Shown here piece after piece: positions 8,520 to 21,600 of a stretch of DNA of 47,500 nucleotides. Made by a program: the position numbers and the translations under genes. Positions within the stretch are counted from its first letter, which is position 1. Each line of letters begins with the position of its first letter. The notes beneath the pieces were generated by a model, which did no database searches, had not been told where the DNA came from, and saw nothing but the letters and a program-made list of their open reading frames with translations. The stretch is from contig RPFO01000065.1 in NCBI GenBank assembly GCA_009746045.1, forward strand, positions 749,211-796,710, given 5' to 3'. The stretch comes from Mesostigma viride (lineage: Eukaryota > Streptophyta > Mesostigmatophyceae > Mesostigmatales > Mesostigmataceae).

Positions 8520-11500
8520 CTACGGCGTGTATTCAAACGGTTCCGGTGGGGGTGGCTCTGGCTCATTCATCGCCGTGTCCGTCGCCGCAGGTGCGGCCGC
8601 CGCTGCCCCTGCCGCCACCGCCCCACCCCCTGCGGGTGCGGCCGCGTTGTTTGCTGGCGTCGATGCGACCACAAACTCCTCGGGCTCTCCGGGCCGCTCG
8701 TCGCGCAGAATCACAATCCCTGCCACGCGGCCCGGCTGCACCGGCTGGTAACGGCAGCCCTCCCAACTCACGTACTTCTCCTGCTCGGGCAGCACACGTG
8801 ACGGGTTCGCCAGCATCTCACTCGCTGGCTCCGGTGCCTTCTTCTCCGGCCCCTTGACCGCGTCCTTGTCCTTATCCTTATCCGCCCCACCCGCTGCCCC
8901 CGCGGCCCCCTTCTTGCCATCCTTTCCTGCTGCCGCCGCAACCTTCTTGCCCTCGGCGGCCGACTCTGCTTCCTTCTTGGCTGCGGCCTTGGCGGAGCTG
9001 CGTGCCGTAGTAGACAGCACCGCGGCGGGGGTCTTGCTCGTTGCGGTGGCTGCGGCGGGAGTGACAGGTGGTGGGTACCCGAACAAGCTCGGCCGTGCCT
9101 TGCAGAGGACCTCGAACTTGGGCACCTTGAGCTCCGCGTTCAGCCCGATGAGCGCGGTCGGCGCGAACGCGAGCGAGACAAAGTAGACCAGGGGGTACCA
9201 GAACCAGTACTGCGCAAACACGGCGAGGCCGATCACTGCCGTGAGCCGGTGGTGGCCACTAGGCGCACGCAGGGAGATGGCCACGTTGCGCCCGCCAGCG
9301 TCCAGGATGCCGTACGCCAGTATCGCGCCCATCTTGGACATGGTCTCCTCGTGCTTGTCCGCAATGACCTTGTCCAGCTGCTTGCGGAACGCGGCCACTT
9401 TGGGCTCGCGCGGCTCCGTAGCCTGGACCAGCACCATGGCCATCGCGATGAGCCCACCCTGGCGCACAAAGTCCACTGGGTCTTGCGTGAGCGGCTCCAG
9501 CAGCGCGATGGCCTCCTTGAGACCCGTGCTGGCGCACGAGATGCCGACGGCGAGCGCGGCGCCGTAGCGCACATGTGGGTTGTATGACTCGGCCAGCAGC
9601 GACACAATCTTCGGGCACTGTTCCGGCTGCGAGCATAGCACGAACCCAAGCGAGAGCACCGCCGCGCGCCGCACGTTGTCGTTCACGTCGCTGACCGCAA
9701 AGTGGAGCAGGCGCCGGATCGCGGCGTTGCTGGCGGTGGCGCAGTAGGCCAGCGCGAGCGCCAGCATGCCGCCATACCGGATGATGGGATCCGCGTCCCC
9801 CGTCATCTGCTCCACCAGCGTGTCGGCCTCCTCCTCGCGGCCGAACATGACGAGCGCGCAGCCGAGCACGAGCCCTCGGATGATCTTTTCGTGCTGCGTG
9901 TCATGCGCGTACGCCAGCATCTCCGCAGCTTTCTCGCTGGCCGTGCCGGCGAGCAGAAGGCCCATCCCGATGCCGGCCGCCTCGCCCGCCACCGCGCTGT
10001 CCGTGTAGAGCACGCCCTTGAGGTCCTCGTACACGTCTTCCGCCTCTGTGCCCAGTGCCGCAAGGCCCAGACCCAGCGCCGCGCCGTGCTGGCCATGGGG
10101 GCATGGGAGATAGAAACATAATATATGGAAAACAAAGTCAGAATTGACAGATGATATATGTGATAGCAGAAACAGATATGATAAATATTATTAGAAGCTG
10201 TTGAACCAGACATACATGTTCAGGTCAGGGCAGATAGCATTGCACATGACACATGAGAGGGGAGCAGGCCGGGACATTGGGAAAGGAGAAAGCCACTGGA
10301 CAACAAGGCGGAAGACAATATACAGTAGCAGACAACATACAGTAGACGATATACAGTAGACAACATAAAGAAGACGATATACAGTAGTAGACAACCTTTC
10401 GTAACTGAGAGTCTTTGGCGATGGGAATGCGACAGGGTGCAGGGGAAGAAGACCTACCTGAGCAGTGGCAACGAGCGCGTGCCACACCTTCCCTGCTCAC
10501 ATGAGGGCACCAGTGCCTACCAGCAGCCACCAACAGCTGCATTTGTCAAACCCTGCAAACTGCTACCAACGGCAACCGCTCCATGCGCTGGCTCATCATG
10601 TTGGGCCTGCCCAACACCTGGCGCGAGAGCGATGGCACACCTGGGTGAGGCCGACTCAGCACCCACGGTCCACCATCGACTCATGACCATGGATAAGTAC
10701 CTGCCCACCCCTAAACACTACGATCATGGATAATTACCTGCCCACCCCTAATCATTCCGATCATGGATAAGTACCTGCCCACCCCTAATCATTCCGATCA
10801 TGGATAAGTACCTGCCCACCCCTAAACATTACCATCCTTGCCACCAACGTAGTGATAGATAGCAACAACACTTATGAATATCGCTATCATGTTGTAGGCG
10901 AACAGCAGATAGTAAACCAAACGATGCCGCTATGGCTATCACCACGGTTCGCGATCATACCCGCCGTTGCCACCGCCCGCCCCATCATTGCTACCACCGC
11001 CCACGCACCTGGATCGTCTCGTTGCTGGTGCCCCGCAGGCTTTCCCGCAGGAACGGCGTGATGCCCTGGCCATGGTTGGCATGGATCAACCCGAGCGCGT
11101 ATAGCGCCCCCCCCTCGCTGTACGGGCTACCTGAGACCCCGTTCTGCGGCAAGTAGGGCGCCATGAGCGCACGGCCTTGCGACAGGTGTCCGCGGTGGAT
11201 GACCCCCAGCCCCGCGGTGGCCGTGAACTTGGCCCAGTTGGTCGCGCGGGAGAGCCAGTCGAGGTTCTCCCGCAGAAAGGTGTCCACCGTCGTGCTCGCG
11301 TGCATGAGCGCGTTGGACACGATGGTCGCGCCGTGGCACACGCTGTTGCGCACCTCCACGCACTGCTTCATGTGCTTGAGGACCGCCAGGTCGGCGCGGT
11401 TGCGGCTGTAGAGGAACTCGAGGTGCCGCTGAATGGGCACCTCCCCCGACAGGATCCCATCCAGCCGACCCAGGTGCTCCAGCTCCTCCTTCACCTCGGG

Positions 11501-14500
11501 CGATAGGCTGCCCCCGGCACCACTGTTGCTGGAATCACCGGTACTGCTGGCATCCGCTCCCCCCGCGGCAGCACGGTCCATCCCGGGTGCTGGCGCGCCA
11601 GCATCCCCCTCATTGCCCTCATCGGTGTCCATCGCGACCGCATCCCTGGCCGCAGGGGGGGGGACCACCGCCGGAGCGGCAGCCGCGGAATCCGCCGGTG
11701 GGGCCGCCACCGCGCCGGCAGCAGCGCTGTTGCCACTGCTGCCGGCAACACGCAGTGGCTGCAGCACGTCCAGCTGCTGGCGCACGCGGTTGAGGAAGTG
11801 CTGCAGCTCGTTCTCAAACAGATCAAAGCCGATCTGGTACGCCAGCAATACGCCGTCCTGAGGGAGGGGCAAAGAGAGGCGTATGAAGGGAGGGATACAG
11901 GAGGCAAAGAGAGGCAATGGGAGGGTCGCAGGGGGTAAGATAAGGGGGAGGGGGGCGGGAAGGGGAAATGATGGATGAGGAAAAAAATGTGGGTTCAGCA
12001 GATGCTACGACGGCCATTCACGATTGCAGAAACAGACCTGGCAACCAGATGCCCAGGGGCGGGGTGGGGGTGGGGGGGAGGGCAACAGGAGAACCTGAGG
12101 CAATGGCCCATCATCTGGCAGGGTGGCGGGTCCGCGGGGTAGCAGTGCAGGTCTCACCCATCCGTATATATGTATCATATAACGACCGCGAGCTGTATCA
12201 TGAATGTGCGCTGCAATGTGTGGCTTCCGGCAGCAGTTGCCCACCCGCCCTCTTTCACCTGCTCATGCAATTGGTCACCCAGCCACCCAGCCACCCAGCC
12301 ACCCAGCCGCCCAGCCACCCAGCCACCCAGCCGCCCAGCCGCCCAGCCGCCCAGCCGCCCAGCCGCCCAGCCGCCCAGCCGCCCAGCCGCCCAGCCACCC
12401 AGCCACCCAGCCGCCCAGCCGCCCAGCCGCCCAGCCGCCCAGCCGCCCAGCCGCCCAGCCGCCCAGCCGCCCAGCGGCCCAGCGGCCCAGCCGCCCAGCG
12501 GCCCAGCGGCCCAGCGGCCCACCCGCCCACCCGCCCACCCGCCCACCCACCCACCCACCCACCCACCCACCCACCCACCCACCCACCCACCCACCCACCC
12601 ACCCACCCACCTTGCCCTGCTTGACGAGCTTGTGCAGCACCGCGGCGACACCAGGCGCGTCGTCCAGGAACATAAGGCAGCGACACATGTTGACGTAATC
12701 GGGCGAGGGGCACCGCTCAAATGCACGCTCGAGCACGCGCAGCATCTGGTGGTGTCGGGGGTGGTGTTTGTGAGGAAGGGATGAACGCATGGACATGCCC
12801 CCGCGCATGTGTCAACATCTCGAACGAATCACCCGATAAGCACGCGCAGCAACTGGCAAGGGCGTGTGTGTGGGGTGAGCGGAGGGGGTGGGGGGAAGGG
12901 GGGGGTGGTTGATGAGTGTGCACACACATACAAGGAACGCACACAGAAAGGAGTAGGTGGGAAGTGAGCAGAGGGGGGCGGGGGGGGCACAGCTGGATCG
13001 GCACGCACAAGGGGCAAGGGGCGGTGTGAAATGTGATAGCCACATGCAACAAAGGCGGCCAATCACCATCATCAATGGTTGTCTCCTTGATCATCAGCAA
13101 CCCTCCGCCCCCACCTCCATCCTGCGCCCCCACCTTCATCATGAATCCACGGTTGTCCACCAGCGTCTGGCACACGGTGAGCGCGTACGCGAGTGTGCTG
13201 GCCATGTCGTCCGAGCGGTTGATGGCCTCCTCCAGCTGGTCCAGGCGACGCGACTCCACCGCCATGCCCACCGCCTGGTGGTACTGCTGCTCCGCCAGGC
13301 ACCTGGGGGGAGGGGCAGGGGGAAGGGGGCACAATTAGAAAAAGTATGTTGTTTAGCAGCATAACAAGGACGCTACATTTTTAAAAAGCTAGATTAAAGG
13401 ACTTGAAGGAGTGACCGCTCAGGCATATATGGTGGTTCATTGGCTAGGTGGAAGGGCGCAGTGACCAACTGATCGATGAAGGACAAAGGGGAAGAGGGGT
13501 TGCGGGCGCCGGGGGAAGGAACAACCCACAAACATGCCCCGATGTCAGCATCCGTCCTTGACGAACGCACAATGATCCTTGATGAACGCACCCAGGCCAG
13601 CCAAGGCAGTGCACTTGTGGAGGCCGTGGCCATGCGCATGTATTTTCACGCCCCCAGTTCCCATGTTGCACTCCACAGATATGGCACACTCTCGGCACCC
13701 AGATGCAGACGGCCAGCACGGACCACAGCGGGTGCGTACATGGTGTCGGATGACAGCGCTGCGCTAGACATCTCAGGGACCCGCCAGCCCAATCCCTAAC
13801 GCAGTCCACCCACCTGTTTAACACCTTTAACAACACAACCACCTGTCAAACATTTCCTCCCTATAATCAAATCCACCTGTCAAACATCCTTCATCTTCTC
13901 CAATACGTCATGCAGCGGCTGAACATATTCCACTGAAACATCTCCCCTTCACACACCGGTCGAACATATTCCACAAAAACATCTCCCATTCACGCAACGG
14001 TCGAACATATTCCACAGAGACATCTCCCATTCACGCACCAGTCGAACATATTCCACAGAAACATCTCCCCTTCACGCACCGGTCGAACATCTTCTCAACG
14101 ATGATGACAAGCCGCTTGTCGATGGCGGGGCCCCCATCCGGCGCATCCACCGCCTTGACGCGAAGGCTCATGTACTCGTCGATGCACTTGGCTGGTGGCA
14201 GTGACCAGGTGGCAGAGGATGACACGTCCGACGATGGTAGTCAGATAGTGGTGATGATAAGGCGATGACTATTCAACGATGGTAGTCATGTGGCGATGAT
14301 GAGAAAATGAGGATGATCAGACGATGGTTGTCGAATGGCGGTGATGAGAAAATGATGACAATCAGACGATGGTAGTCATATGGCGATGATGACAAGACGA
14401 TGACAATCAGATCACGGTAGCCAGATGACAGCGACGTTGAGATGCAAGATTATGGTAGTCAGATGACAGCGAAGACAGGATGATTGTGGTCCGACGATTG

Positions 14501-15420
14501 TGTCAGACGTGTAACATGCTGATAGTCAGATAGCGACAATGATGTGCCGAATGATGATGGTTCATGGTGCTGGGATGACAATGGGATGGTGATGGGATGA
14601 TGATCATATGACGATGTGTCAACGGAGGCCGGGGCGCTGCACACAGGGGCGGCCATGAGACACAGCATGGGCAGTATGGCTGGTTCGATCCTGACCTCGA
14701 GGTAGAAAAAGCACCTGCCACCTTCTCGCAATAAGGACATGGAACTGTTAGACGTACAGAGGAACTTTCAACATTACAGGCCGTGGGAAGTAACCATGCA
14801 CAGAAGAAATCACTCACCGACAAGGGTTTGAACATATTCGGACTCGTCACGAATGTTGAACAGCGAGCCGGCCCCGAGTGCATACTGCAGCGAGTCGTCA
14901 AGCTCGCCAAGGTGATAAAAGACCTGGAAACAAATAGTCGAGGCAGGCATTATCCGGTGACAGCAGTCAGTAATGGGCAAAATCCTGGGGCCACACCGCC
15001 AGCACATTAATTCAGAACCGTCACTCGGCTAATTCGAGAACAGCATGTACACATGCCCGCACGTACCTTTGAAGCCAGCAGCGCAGCGAGCTCCCGTTTA
15101 GGAAAACTGTCATCTTCGTAAAGAGATTCTCTGCAAAACGCACAGGCAGCGCCATGCAAGTTCGAAGTGTCTCGTCAGCCCACCGACGTCTGCGTTCGAA
15201 ATTGGCTTCCCTGTGTACACAGCTTGGGCTCAAAGATACACGAGACGTCACACAACACAACAGCACAGGTAACCGCGTACATGGTCGGGATCGACGCCGA
15301 GATTTCAGCCCAATGCTCGTCAACCAGATGGTTTAACGAGTTCAAGGCGTGGACCTTTAGCTCATCCTGGTCTTCATCCAAGAGAGCCAACAGGCCCCCG
15401 GCGGATGTGAGGACAGTCAT
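8520..15420 (-). CDS. RPN2: 26S proteasome regulatory subunit RPN2 (PSMD1), 8 exons
   Basis: Scaffold subunit of the 19S regulatory particle base; its proteasome/cyclosome repeats form a toroid that docks ATPases, RPN13 and substrate receptors. Exons (minus strand): 15281-15420, 15067-15130, 14818-14923, 14080-14191, 13134-13302, 12611-12745, 11009-11857, 8520-10088. They join in frame at all seven GT-AG introns to 1047 codons, close to plant RPN2 (about 1000). The start ATG at 15420 gives '[16 protein letters not shown]', matching the plant N-terminus. Other signatures are '[11 protein letters not shown]', 'CRCLMFLDD', '[17 protein letters not shown]', 'GVIHRGHL', '[18 protein letters not shown]', '[10 protein letters not shown]', '[16 protein letters not shown]' and the conserved C-terminal 'EPFEYTP'. 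Alanine/proline-rich inserts at about 11570-11760 and a Lys/Ala-rich stretch at about 8850-9060 lie where RPN2 proteins vary. No frameshift is seen, so it should be functional. Confidence 0.95.
10688..10835. repeat. Four 37-bp tandem repeats in RPN2 intron 7
   Basis: Unit begins 'catggataagtacctgccca'; copies start at 10688, 10725, 10762 and 10799, each exactly 37 bp with a few substitutions. A looser array of 'acagtaga'-type repeats precedes it at 10318-10395. Both lie inside the 920-bp intron 10089-11008. Confidence 0.85.
12270..12611. repeat. CAGCCGCC minisatellite and (CACC)n running into the exon 6 donor
   Basis: An 8-bp CAGCCACC/CAGCCGCC array (about 12280-12530) passes into (CACC)n (about 12530-12610) inside RPN2 intron 6. 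On the coding (minus) strand the intron starts GTGGGTGGG, so the 5' splice site itself is the first unit of the microsatellite. Both strands appear open because the repeat has no stop codon; these Pro- or Gly/Trp-repeat frames are not genes. Confidence 0.85.
13918..14090. repeat. 41-bp tandem repeat spanning the RPN2 exon 4 splice donor
   Basis: Five copies with exact 41-bp spacing: the block gtcgaacat or its variant starts at about 13918, 13959, 14000, 14041 and 14082. The last copy contains the end of exon 4 and the true donor (coding strand ATGTTCGACCG|GTGCGTG at 14080/14079). The intronic copies carry donor-like sites: GTGCGTG (14039) and GTGTGTG (13957) intact, TTGCGTG (13998) dead. Use of the next donor would add 41 bp and meet a stop codon, so the exon-proximal one is the coding choice. 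Confidence 0.85.
14220..14500. repeat. Degenerate 'gatggtagtca' minisatellite in RPN2 intron 3
   Basis: Units of roughly 55-60 bp built around 'gacgatggtagtca' and 'ggcgatgatgac' recur about five times with many substitutions within intron 14192-14817. No coding potential. Confidence 0.65.
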
Positions 15421-15710
15421 GGATACCTCGACAACGCCCGACCGCAAAGCTAGCCGGACGTATTTACACAACAAGCAAATGCAAAAAACTAAATCCTGCT
15501 ACAATCTATTTCCTACGTGGGAGGCCGTCAGCCCGGGACGTTGAAAAGGCGGGCATATAACAGTGTTGTCACGAAAAGTCGCCGTCGAAGGAACGTAAAT
15601 TGCGCACTGCACCCGTTCTGCGCGCATGAAACATCAGACAGCAGCGACGGGCACGTTCCAAGTCCCGCCCGCGCACTGGGGAGTTTCGTGCCACTGGACA
15701 TGACCCGGGG

Positions 15711-15736
15711 TTGGCATGGTTTGGCACAGTTTGGCA
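15711..15736 (+). promoter_or_regulatory. Three helically phased TTGGCA repeats
   Basis: TTGGCA occurs at 15711, 15721 and 15731, one DNA turn apart, about 290 bp upstream of the RPN2 start codon. The hexamer recurs at 16104 and, inverted, at 16059. The spacing suggests a cooperative protein-binding site, but no factor can be named. Confidence 0.35.
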
Positions 15737-16006
15737 CCTTGAAATGCGCGGCCCCTGATGACCGTCCAAAATATAGATCAAATGAGGTCTAGCCAATAGT
15801 GGAGTTTAAGTTTCGTGACCGTCGAGGATATGTGCCCAGGCTGTCCACCTGTATCTCCGTCGTGGAAGCCTGGCGGAAGGCTCAGCAGTCAGCGAAAGGC
15901 TTGCAGCCGCGTACATAAGCTTACAGTACGGAATTTACGTCTAGAAAAGGTAACTCGAAACCCAAGAAACTCTAAATCTGACCAGGATCTGACTCCCATA
16001 TCAAGT

Positions 16007-16024
16007 GGGCACTGATCAGTGCCC
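16007..16024. promoter_or_regulatory. 18-bp perfect palindrome GGGCACTGATCAGTGCCC
   Basis: Perfect inverted symmetry with no spacer, about 510 bp upstream of the acetolactate synthase start. A palindrome of this length is unlikely by chance at a given place and fits a dimeric transcription factor site or, if transcribed, a hairpin. Function unknown. Confidence 0.35.
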
Positions 16025-16533
16025 GGATCTCATCAGCTTTAGAGCGGTCCAACACGCATGCCAAGTTGCCAGCACGCTCCAACACGACAATCAAGATGGT
16101 TTCTTGGCAACTTGCATAGTTGCGTTCCTCCCCGCTGCCGAGTTCGCGCCGCAGGGAATCTGGATCAGATCAGCCCGGCCGGCCAACTGAGTCGGGAAGG
16201 GGTCCGTATTCCCAAGTGTCGACTTAGATCTATTCATACTCACAAGTATAGGATCCGGTATGTGGTTTCGGCTTATCAACCGGCCCTGCTGTTTGGTTTC
16301 TGCCCCATCGGCAGATATTCCGGGCACGCACCGGCTGCAGCAGCTGCTGCAGCTCCAGCTGCTGGGAAAGGGGGGTTCCGAGCATGACGTGCGCGGAGAC
16401 GCCAACACGCGCACTACGCCCTGGCCGAAGCTGTTGCTGAGGCAAACAAATCGGCCGACGATTCAGCAGGACTGCCCTTTCTGTTGAGGTATCCTGCGGA
16501 TAAGCGGTTGGTGGCGGCATTATTTCTAGAGCT

Positions 16534-18531
16534 ATGGCTAGTATTGTAGCCGAGGCGGCATTTTTGGCCCCAGTAGCTGGCCAGGCCGTGCTTCCGTCAA
16601 AATCCTCAAAAAGCGATTTTATTAAGCCACTTCGCCATGATGGATCTCGCAAGGCTTCCGTTCCGGGGTTCAAATGCAGACGCAGTCAGTCGGTAGTGGC
16701 GACGGCGTTGGGTCCGGCTGGGACGCGATCAAAGAAGACTACTCAGGATAAACCCGTCGCTGAAACCCCGGAGCGACATGGGCCTCCAGCTGGCTTCAAG
16801 TCTCGTTACGCGGACGATGAAAAGCGGAAGGGTTGTGATGTGCTGGTGGAGGCCCTCGAACGGGAGGGTGTCGACCTGGTCTTTGGGTATGCTTTGCGCA
16901 TTCGTCCCTCGCAACGTATATATCTTCTTATTTAGTAGGCTATGGCTGTTTCGGATACGTTGGCAGCGCCCAAATCTAACACTCTTTTGTTTTGATTCGC
17001 TGGCATGGTTCGCTTTTACAGGTATCCCGGTGGAGCAAGCATGGAGATCCATCAGGCGCTCACCCGATCGAAAATAATCCGCAATATTCTCTGCCGACAT
17101 GAACAAGGCGAGATCTTTGCGGCAGAAGGCTACGCCAAGGTCTCCGGGCGCGTCGGCGTCTGCATTGCAACCTCAGGGTAAGAAGGTGGCATCTCAGGCT
17201 CCCGCTGAGATCTTGCCTTTTGATTTGGCATAAGAAAAATATCCGGCTTTGGATGCTGTGATACAAAAATTATTTGTTTGTTTCGTCATCCAGCTTCTGC
17301 TGCTTCTCTGCCTTGGATATTGCAGACCCGGGGCCACGAACCTGGTGACAGGGATTGCTGATGCGGTGCTGGACAGCGTACCGCTCGTGATTGTGACAGG
17401 CCAGGTGAGCATTTGGTATGAAGAGCTTGTTGACATCTTTGTATGGGTTTTGACGTGCTATGCAGGGCCAAACATGGCATGAGAAGTTTATTTTCTTGTG
17501 GTGTTTGTATTGGCTAGGCAAGGGTATGAATGTCTCTTGAGTCTGTGTTTCATATGCTCCATCACATTTTAGGCCAGGCATTGTTTTGATATGCTGGTTC
17601 CTCTCTTGCGCTTTGTTGTTCAGTGTTGAAGAAGTGGGGCAGCTAACATGTTACCATGAGTGGCCAGATGAGGAAGCAGAAAAGGATTTTTTTAATAAAA
17701 CTGTTCATGTCTGGAAAATTTTGAGAGTGGGTCGAAATATACATCGAGATTTTAAATTGCCCTCTGCAATTGTGCGCATTCGACGCATGGTTTGCATTGA
17801 ATTTGTGCGCGGGGTTGATGAACATCCTGAAGTCGTGCATGGGGATGATGAATATCATGTCAGGTTTCCTGTTTAGTTTCCCCCTGCCCAATCGTGCATA
17901 TTTTGCTCAAACGTCCCCATTAATTAATAAGCACGTGACTGCGTCAAGTCAGGGGGTAAAACATCCCCATGGTGTGTACTTCCCATACTTTTCCATGAGA
18001 TTTGATGATATAGCAATGTGCTCGGGTTTGGGAGGACTTTCTGGCTGGCAGTGACGTAGCAAGTAGTTATGTATTTCCACTGATACTGTAATGCATCTGC
18101 CATAGGTTCGGTATTGCTTCTAGAGTGGGTACGCCCTTCGCCATGTAGGCCACATGGCAACGATCGAACAAATGGCTACGAAACAAAGTGAATGACCCCG
18201 CAGATGTTGATTGCGGGCAATTTTTTTGCGGCATGCCCATGCTTGCTATAACAAAAATAGCAAAGTATCGAAATGATTGGGTCTCATGCTATCCCGTGCT
18301 TTGCCAGCTATCGTTCGCGGATGTCAGCGCCTGCGGTGCATGGCGCCCCTCCGTTCCCCAACCCTCACTGTTTCCCCCACGTGTTCTCTCTCTCTCCCTC
18401 CCTCCCTCCCTCCCTCCCTCCCTCCCTCCCTCCCTCCCTCCCTCCCTCCCTCCCTCCCTCCCTCCCTCCCTCCCTCCCTCCCTCCCTCCCTCCCTCCCTC
18501 CCTCCCTCCCTCCCTCCCTCCCTCCCTCCCT

Positions 18532-18614
<83 letters not shown>

Positions 18615-21600
18615 CCTCCCTCCCCTCCCCCTCCCCTCCCCTCCCCTCCCCCTCCCCTCCCCCTCCCCCTCCCCCCCCCTCCCCCTCCCCCTCCCCCCCC
18701 CCTCCCCTCCCCCTCCCCCTCCCCCTCCCCTCCCCCTCCCCTCCCCTCCCCCTCCCCCTCCCCCTCCCCTCCCCCTCCCCTCCCTCCCCTCCCCTCCCCT
18801 CCCCCTCCCCTCCCCCTCCCCCTCCCCCTCCCCTCCCCTCCCCCTCCCCCTCCCCCTCCCCTCCCCCTCCCCCTCCCCCTCCCCCTCCCCCTCCCCTCCC
18901 CCTCCCCCTCCCCTCCCCCCTCCCCCTCCCCCTCCCCCTCCCCTCCCCCTCTCCCCCACCCCCACCCCTCGTTTGCCAGGTCCCCCGCCGCATGATCGGC
19001 ACGGACGCGTTCCAGGAGACGCCCATCGTGGAGATCACGCGCCCGATCACCAAGCATAACTACCTGGTCATGGACCCCATGGACATCCCGCGCGTCATTC
19101 GCGAGGCGTTCTTCATCGCGTCCTCAGGCCGGCCGGGGCCTGTGCTCGTGGACATCCCAAAGGTACAGAAAACACGGAGCTGACAGTGGCTGCGTTCCAA
19201 CAGTATAGCGTGGCTGGGGAGCAAGCGGGGTTGTGGGTATCCCAAAGTTCCAGCGAAAACAACGGATGAAGTAAATGTGGTTGGGGAGGGTTCCAAGTTA
19301 ATATGCTGGCTGGGGAGCAAGGGGGTGTTTGTGGGCATCCCAAAGTTACAAATAAGAAATCGTTTGGATTCCCGTTGTATGGGCTGGTCGCGGAGCAGGG
19401 ATTGGGCCATGGCCGCACCGGTGGTGGTCAGGGCATGGCAGGGGTTTGGGGCAGTCCGAGGTTTGGGCACTTGCCGCTGGTGGGGGGGCTGGCAATGGGC
19501 CTTTGTGCGTCGTGCTGGTAAAGGCCTACTCGTTTCCACGCATTGTTTGGTGGGTGACATCCGCACTGACCCATGGCTGTGTCCTCTACGTCCACCAACC
19601 TGCCCTCTACCCCCCCTCCCCACTTCTCCGATCTCTTTCTACCTACCCACCCCCCTTCTCCCCTATCTTACATCCCACAGGATGTGCAGCAAATGATGGT
19701 GGTGCCCGACTGGGATGTGCCCCCACGCATCGCCCCCTTCATGTCACGCCTGCCGGGCATCCCCTCGCGCCCCAACCTGCAGCGCGTGATTGACGCGCTC
19801 AACAAGTCGAAGTGAGTGGAGCCCCCCCCTCCCCCTCCCAGCACACACTATGTATGCACGGGCACACGCATGCAACATGTTGTGAGGTAATGGGAGTAGT
19901 CTGGTGAACACCCTGTCTGCTGCAGCCTGCAGGTGCACATGTGCCTTCCTGATGTTGCATTACATGGCCCCTCACCGTGGCAGTACCCGTACGGTGGTAC
20001 GTCAGCGCCATAAGAAGTTCCTTTCCGCACACGCACCCGCCTGTGTCCATGCGTGCACGGCACGGCCCGACCTAACGTCTTCCTGGTGGCTGGCATTCCA
20101 TGATTCCCTAGAATTCCCCACATCATTTAACCCAACGATCCATTCCTCATGTGCTCTCCTTTCAAACTCCCATTCCCCTCCCCCCCTCTTCCCCTACCAG
20201 GCGCCCGGTGCTGTATGCGGGCGGTGGCTGCGTGGACGCGGCGGACGAGCTGCGCCAGTTTGCCTTCCACACGGGCGTGCCCGTGGTGCAGACGCTCATG
20301 GGGCTGGGCAGGTGAGCGCTGGGGGAGCAGGATTTGCTACGTATGTCTGTGTGGAAAGGGGGCATGGGGTGGTGAGGGAGGGGCCACACACAAGGTGCCG
20401 ACACAACCATGATGTTTGGGAGATAAAAGCGCCTATGTGGTGTATGCCGCACTTCAACCTTAGTGTGCAGCTTGTCAGTCTGTTAATTGTCTTCTACATG
20501 GATCAATATTTTTGGTGGTAAGACAGTCAAATATTGTCTCTAAAGACTTGCAGTCTTGCAGCCTGGGACTATTTGCCGGCTGGAACTTGGCCTTTTTTGC
20601 ACGGGATGGTAGCATCGGGCTTAGTTTGTCCAGGTGGCATAAAAAACAGCATACATGTGCAGCCGACGTGGTACCTGTCTGTTTTCCTTCTTGGCGATTT
20701 GACATTGGGTGCGCTGATTAAATGTATATTCCTCGTACTGATTGACCTGCCAGTCATGAAGGAATACAACTACCCATAGAATATGAGCACCTATTCTGGC
20801 GAGTAGCATGCCATCTTCTTTTTTCACTTTCTTTCAGTACTTGCTGTTTACTTTATGGGTGCGCTGATTAAACATACATTCCTCGTACTGATTGACCTGC
20901 CAGTCATGAAGGAATACAACTACCCATAGAATATGAGCACCTATTCTGGCGAGTAGCATGCCATCTTCTTTTTTCACTTTCTTTCAGTACTTGCTGTTTA
21001 CTTTATGGGTGCGCTGATTAAACATACATTCCTCGTACTGATTGACCTGCCAGTCATGAAGGAATACAACTACCCATAGAATATGAGCACCTATTCTAGC
21101 GAATAAGATGTCATCTTCTTTTTTCTCCTTTTTTCATTTCTTGCTGTTTACTTTATGGGTGCGCTGATTAAACATACATTCCTCGTACTGATTGACCTGC
21201 CAGTCATGAAGGAATACAACTACCCATAGAATATGAGCACCTATTCTGGCGAATAAGATGTCATCTTCTTTTTTCTCCTTTTTTCATTACAAGCTGTTAC
21301 TTTATGGGTGCGCTGATTAAACATACATTCCTCGTACTGATTGACCTGCCAGTCATGAAGGAATACAACTACCCATAGAATATGAGCACCATAAAAATGA
21401 ACGCGGTTGCCTTTGCTCGTTGTTTGTTGGCTGAACAAACAAAAGAGAATGTCAGTTTCTTTTCCAAGCAAAGACGTGCTGGTTGCCAGCCCGAATGCTT
21501 GGCCTTTGTTGGGGACCCTGACAATGACTGTCTTGTTCAGGGCACTGTCTGGTTTTGTTTCTTCCTGAGGGGTAGTCTGCCAGACAGCACGTATTGTACC

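Larger units (their letters stand above)
15421..16533. promoter_or_regulatory. Divergent intergenic region between RPN2 and acetolactate synthase
   Basis: The two genes diverge with 1113 bp between start codons, so both promoters and 5' UTRs must lie here. There is no convincing TATA box. Visible candidate elements are three TTGGCA hexamers exactly 10 bp apart (15711, 15721, 15731), an 18-bp perfect palindrome (16007-16024) and an inverted repeat containing TGCCAA/TTGGCA (16058-16071 and 16104-16117). I see no further gene in this stretch. Confidence 0.6.

Noticed and set aside
12175-12808. Gly/Trp- and Pro/Ser-repeat ORFs
   Set aside because: The CAGCCGCC/CACC repeat lies within RPN2 intron 6; only 12611-12745 is exon.
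18188-19183. Long Pro/Ser/Leu and Gly/Arg/Glu repeat ORFs on both strands
   Set aside because: Created by the stop-free CTCC/CT/CCCCT tract inside an intron of acetolactate synthase.
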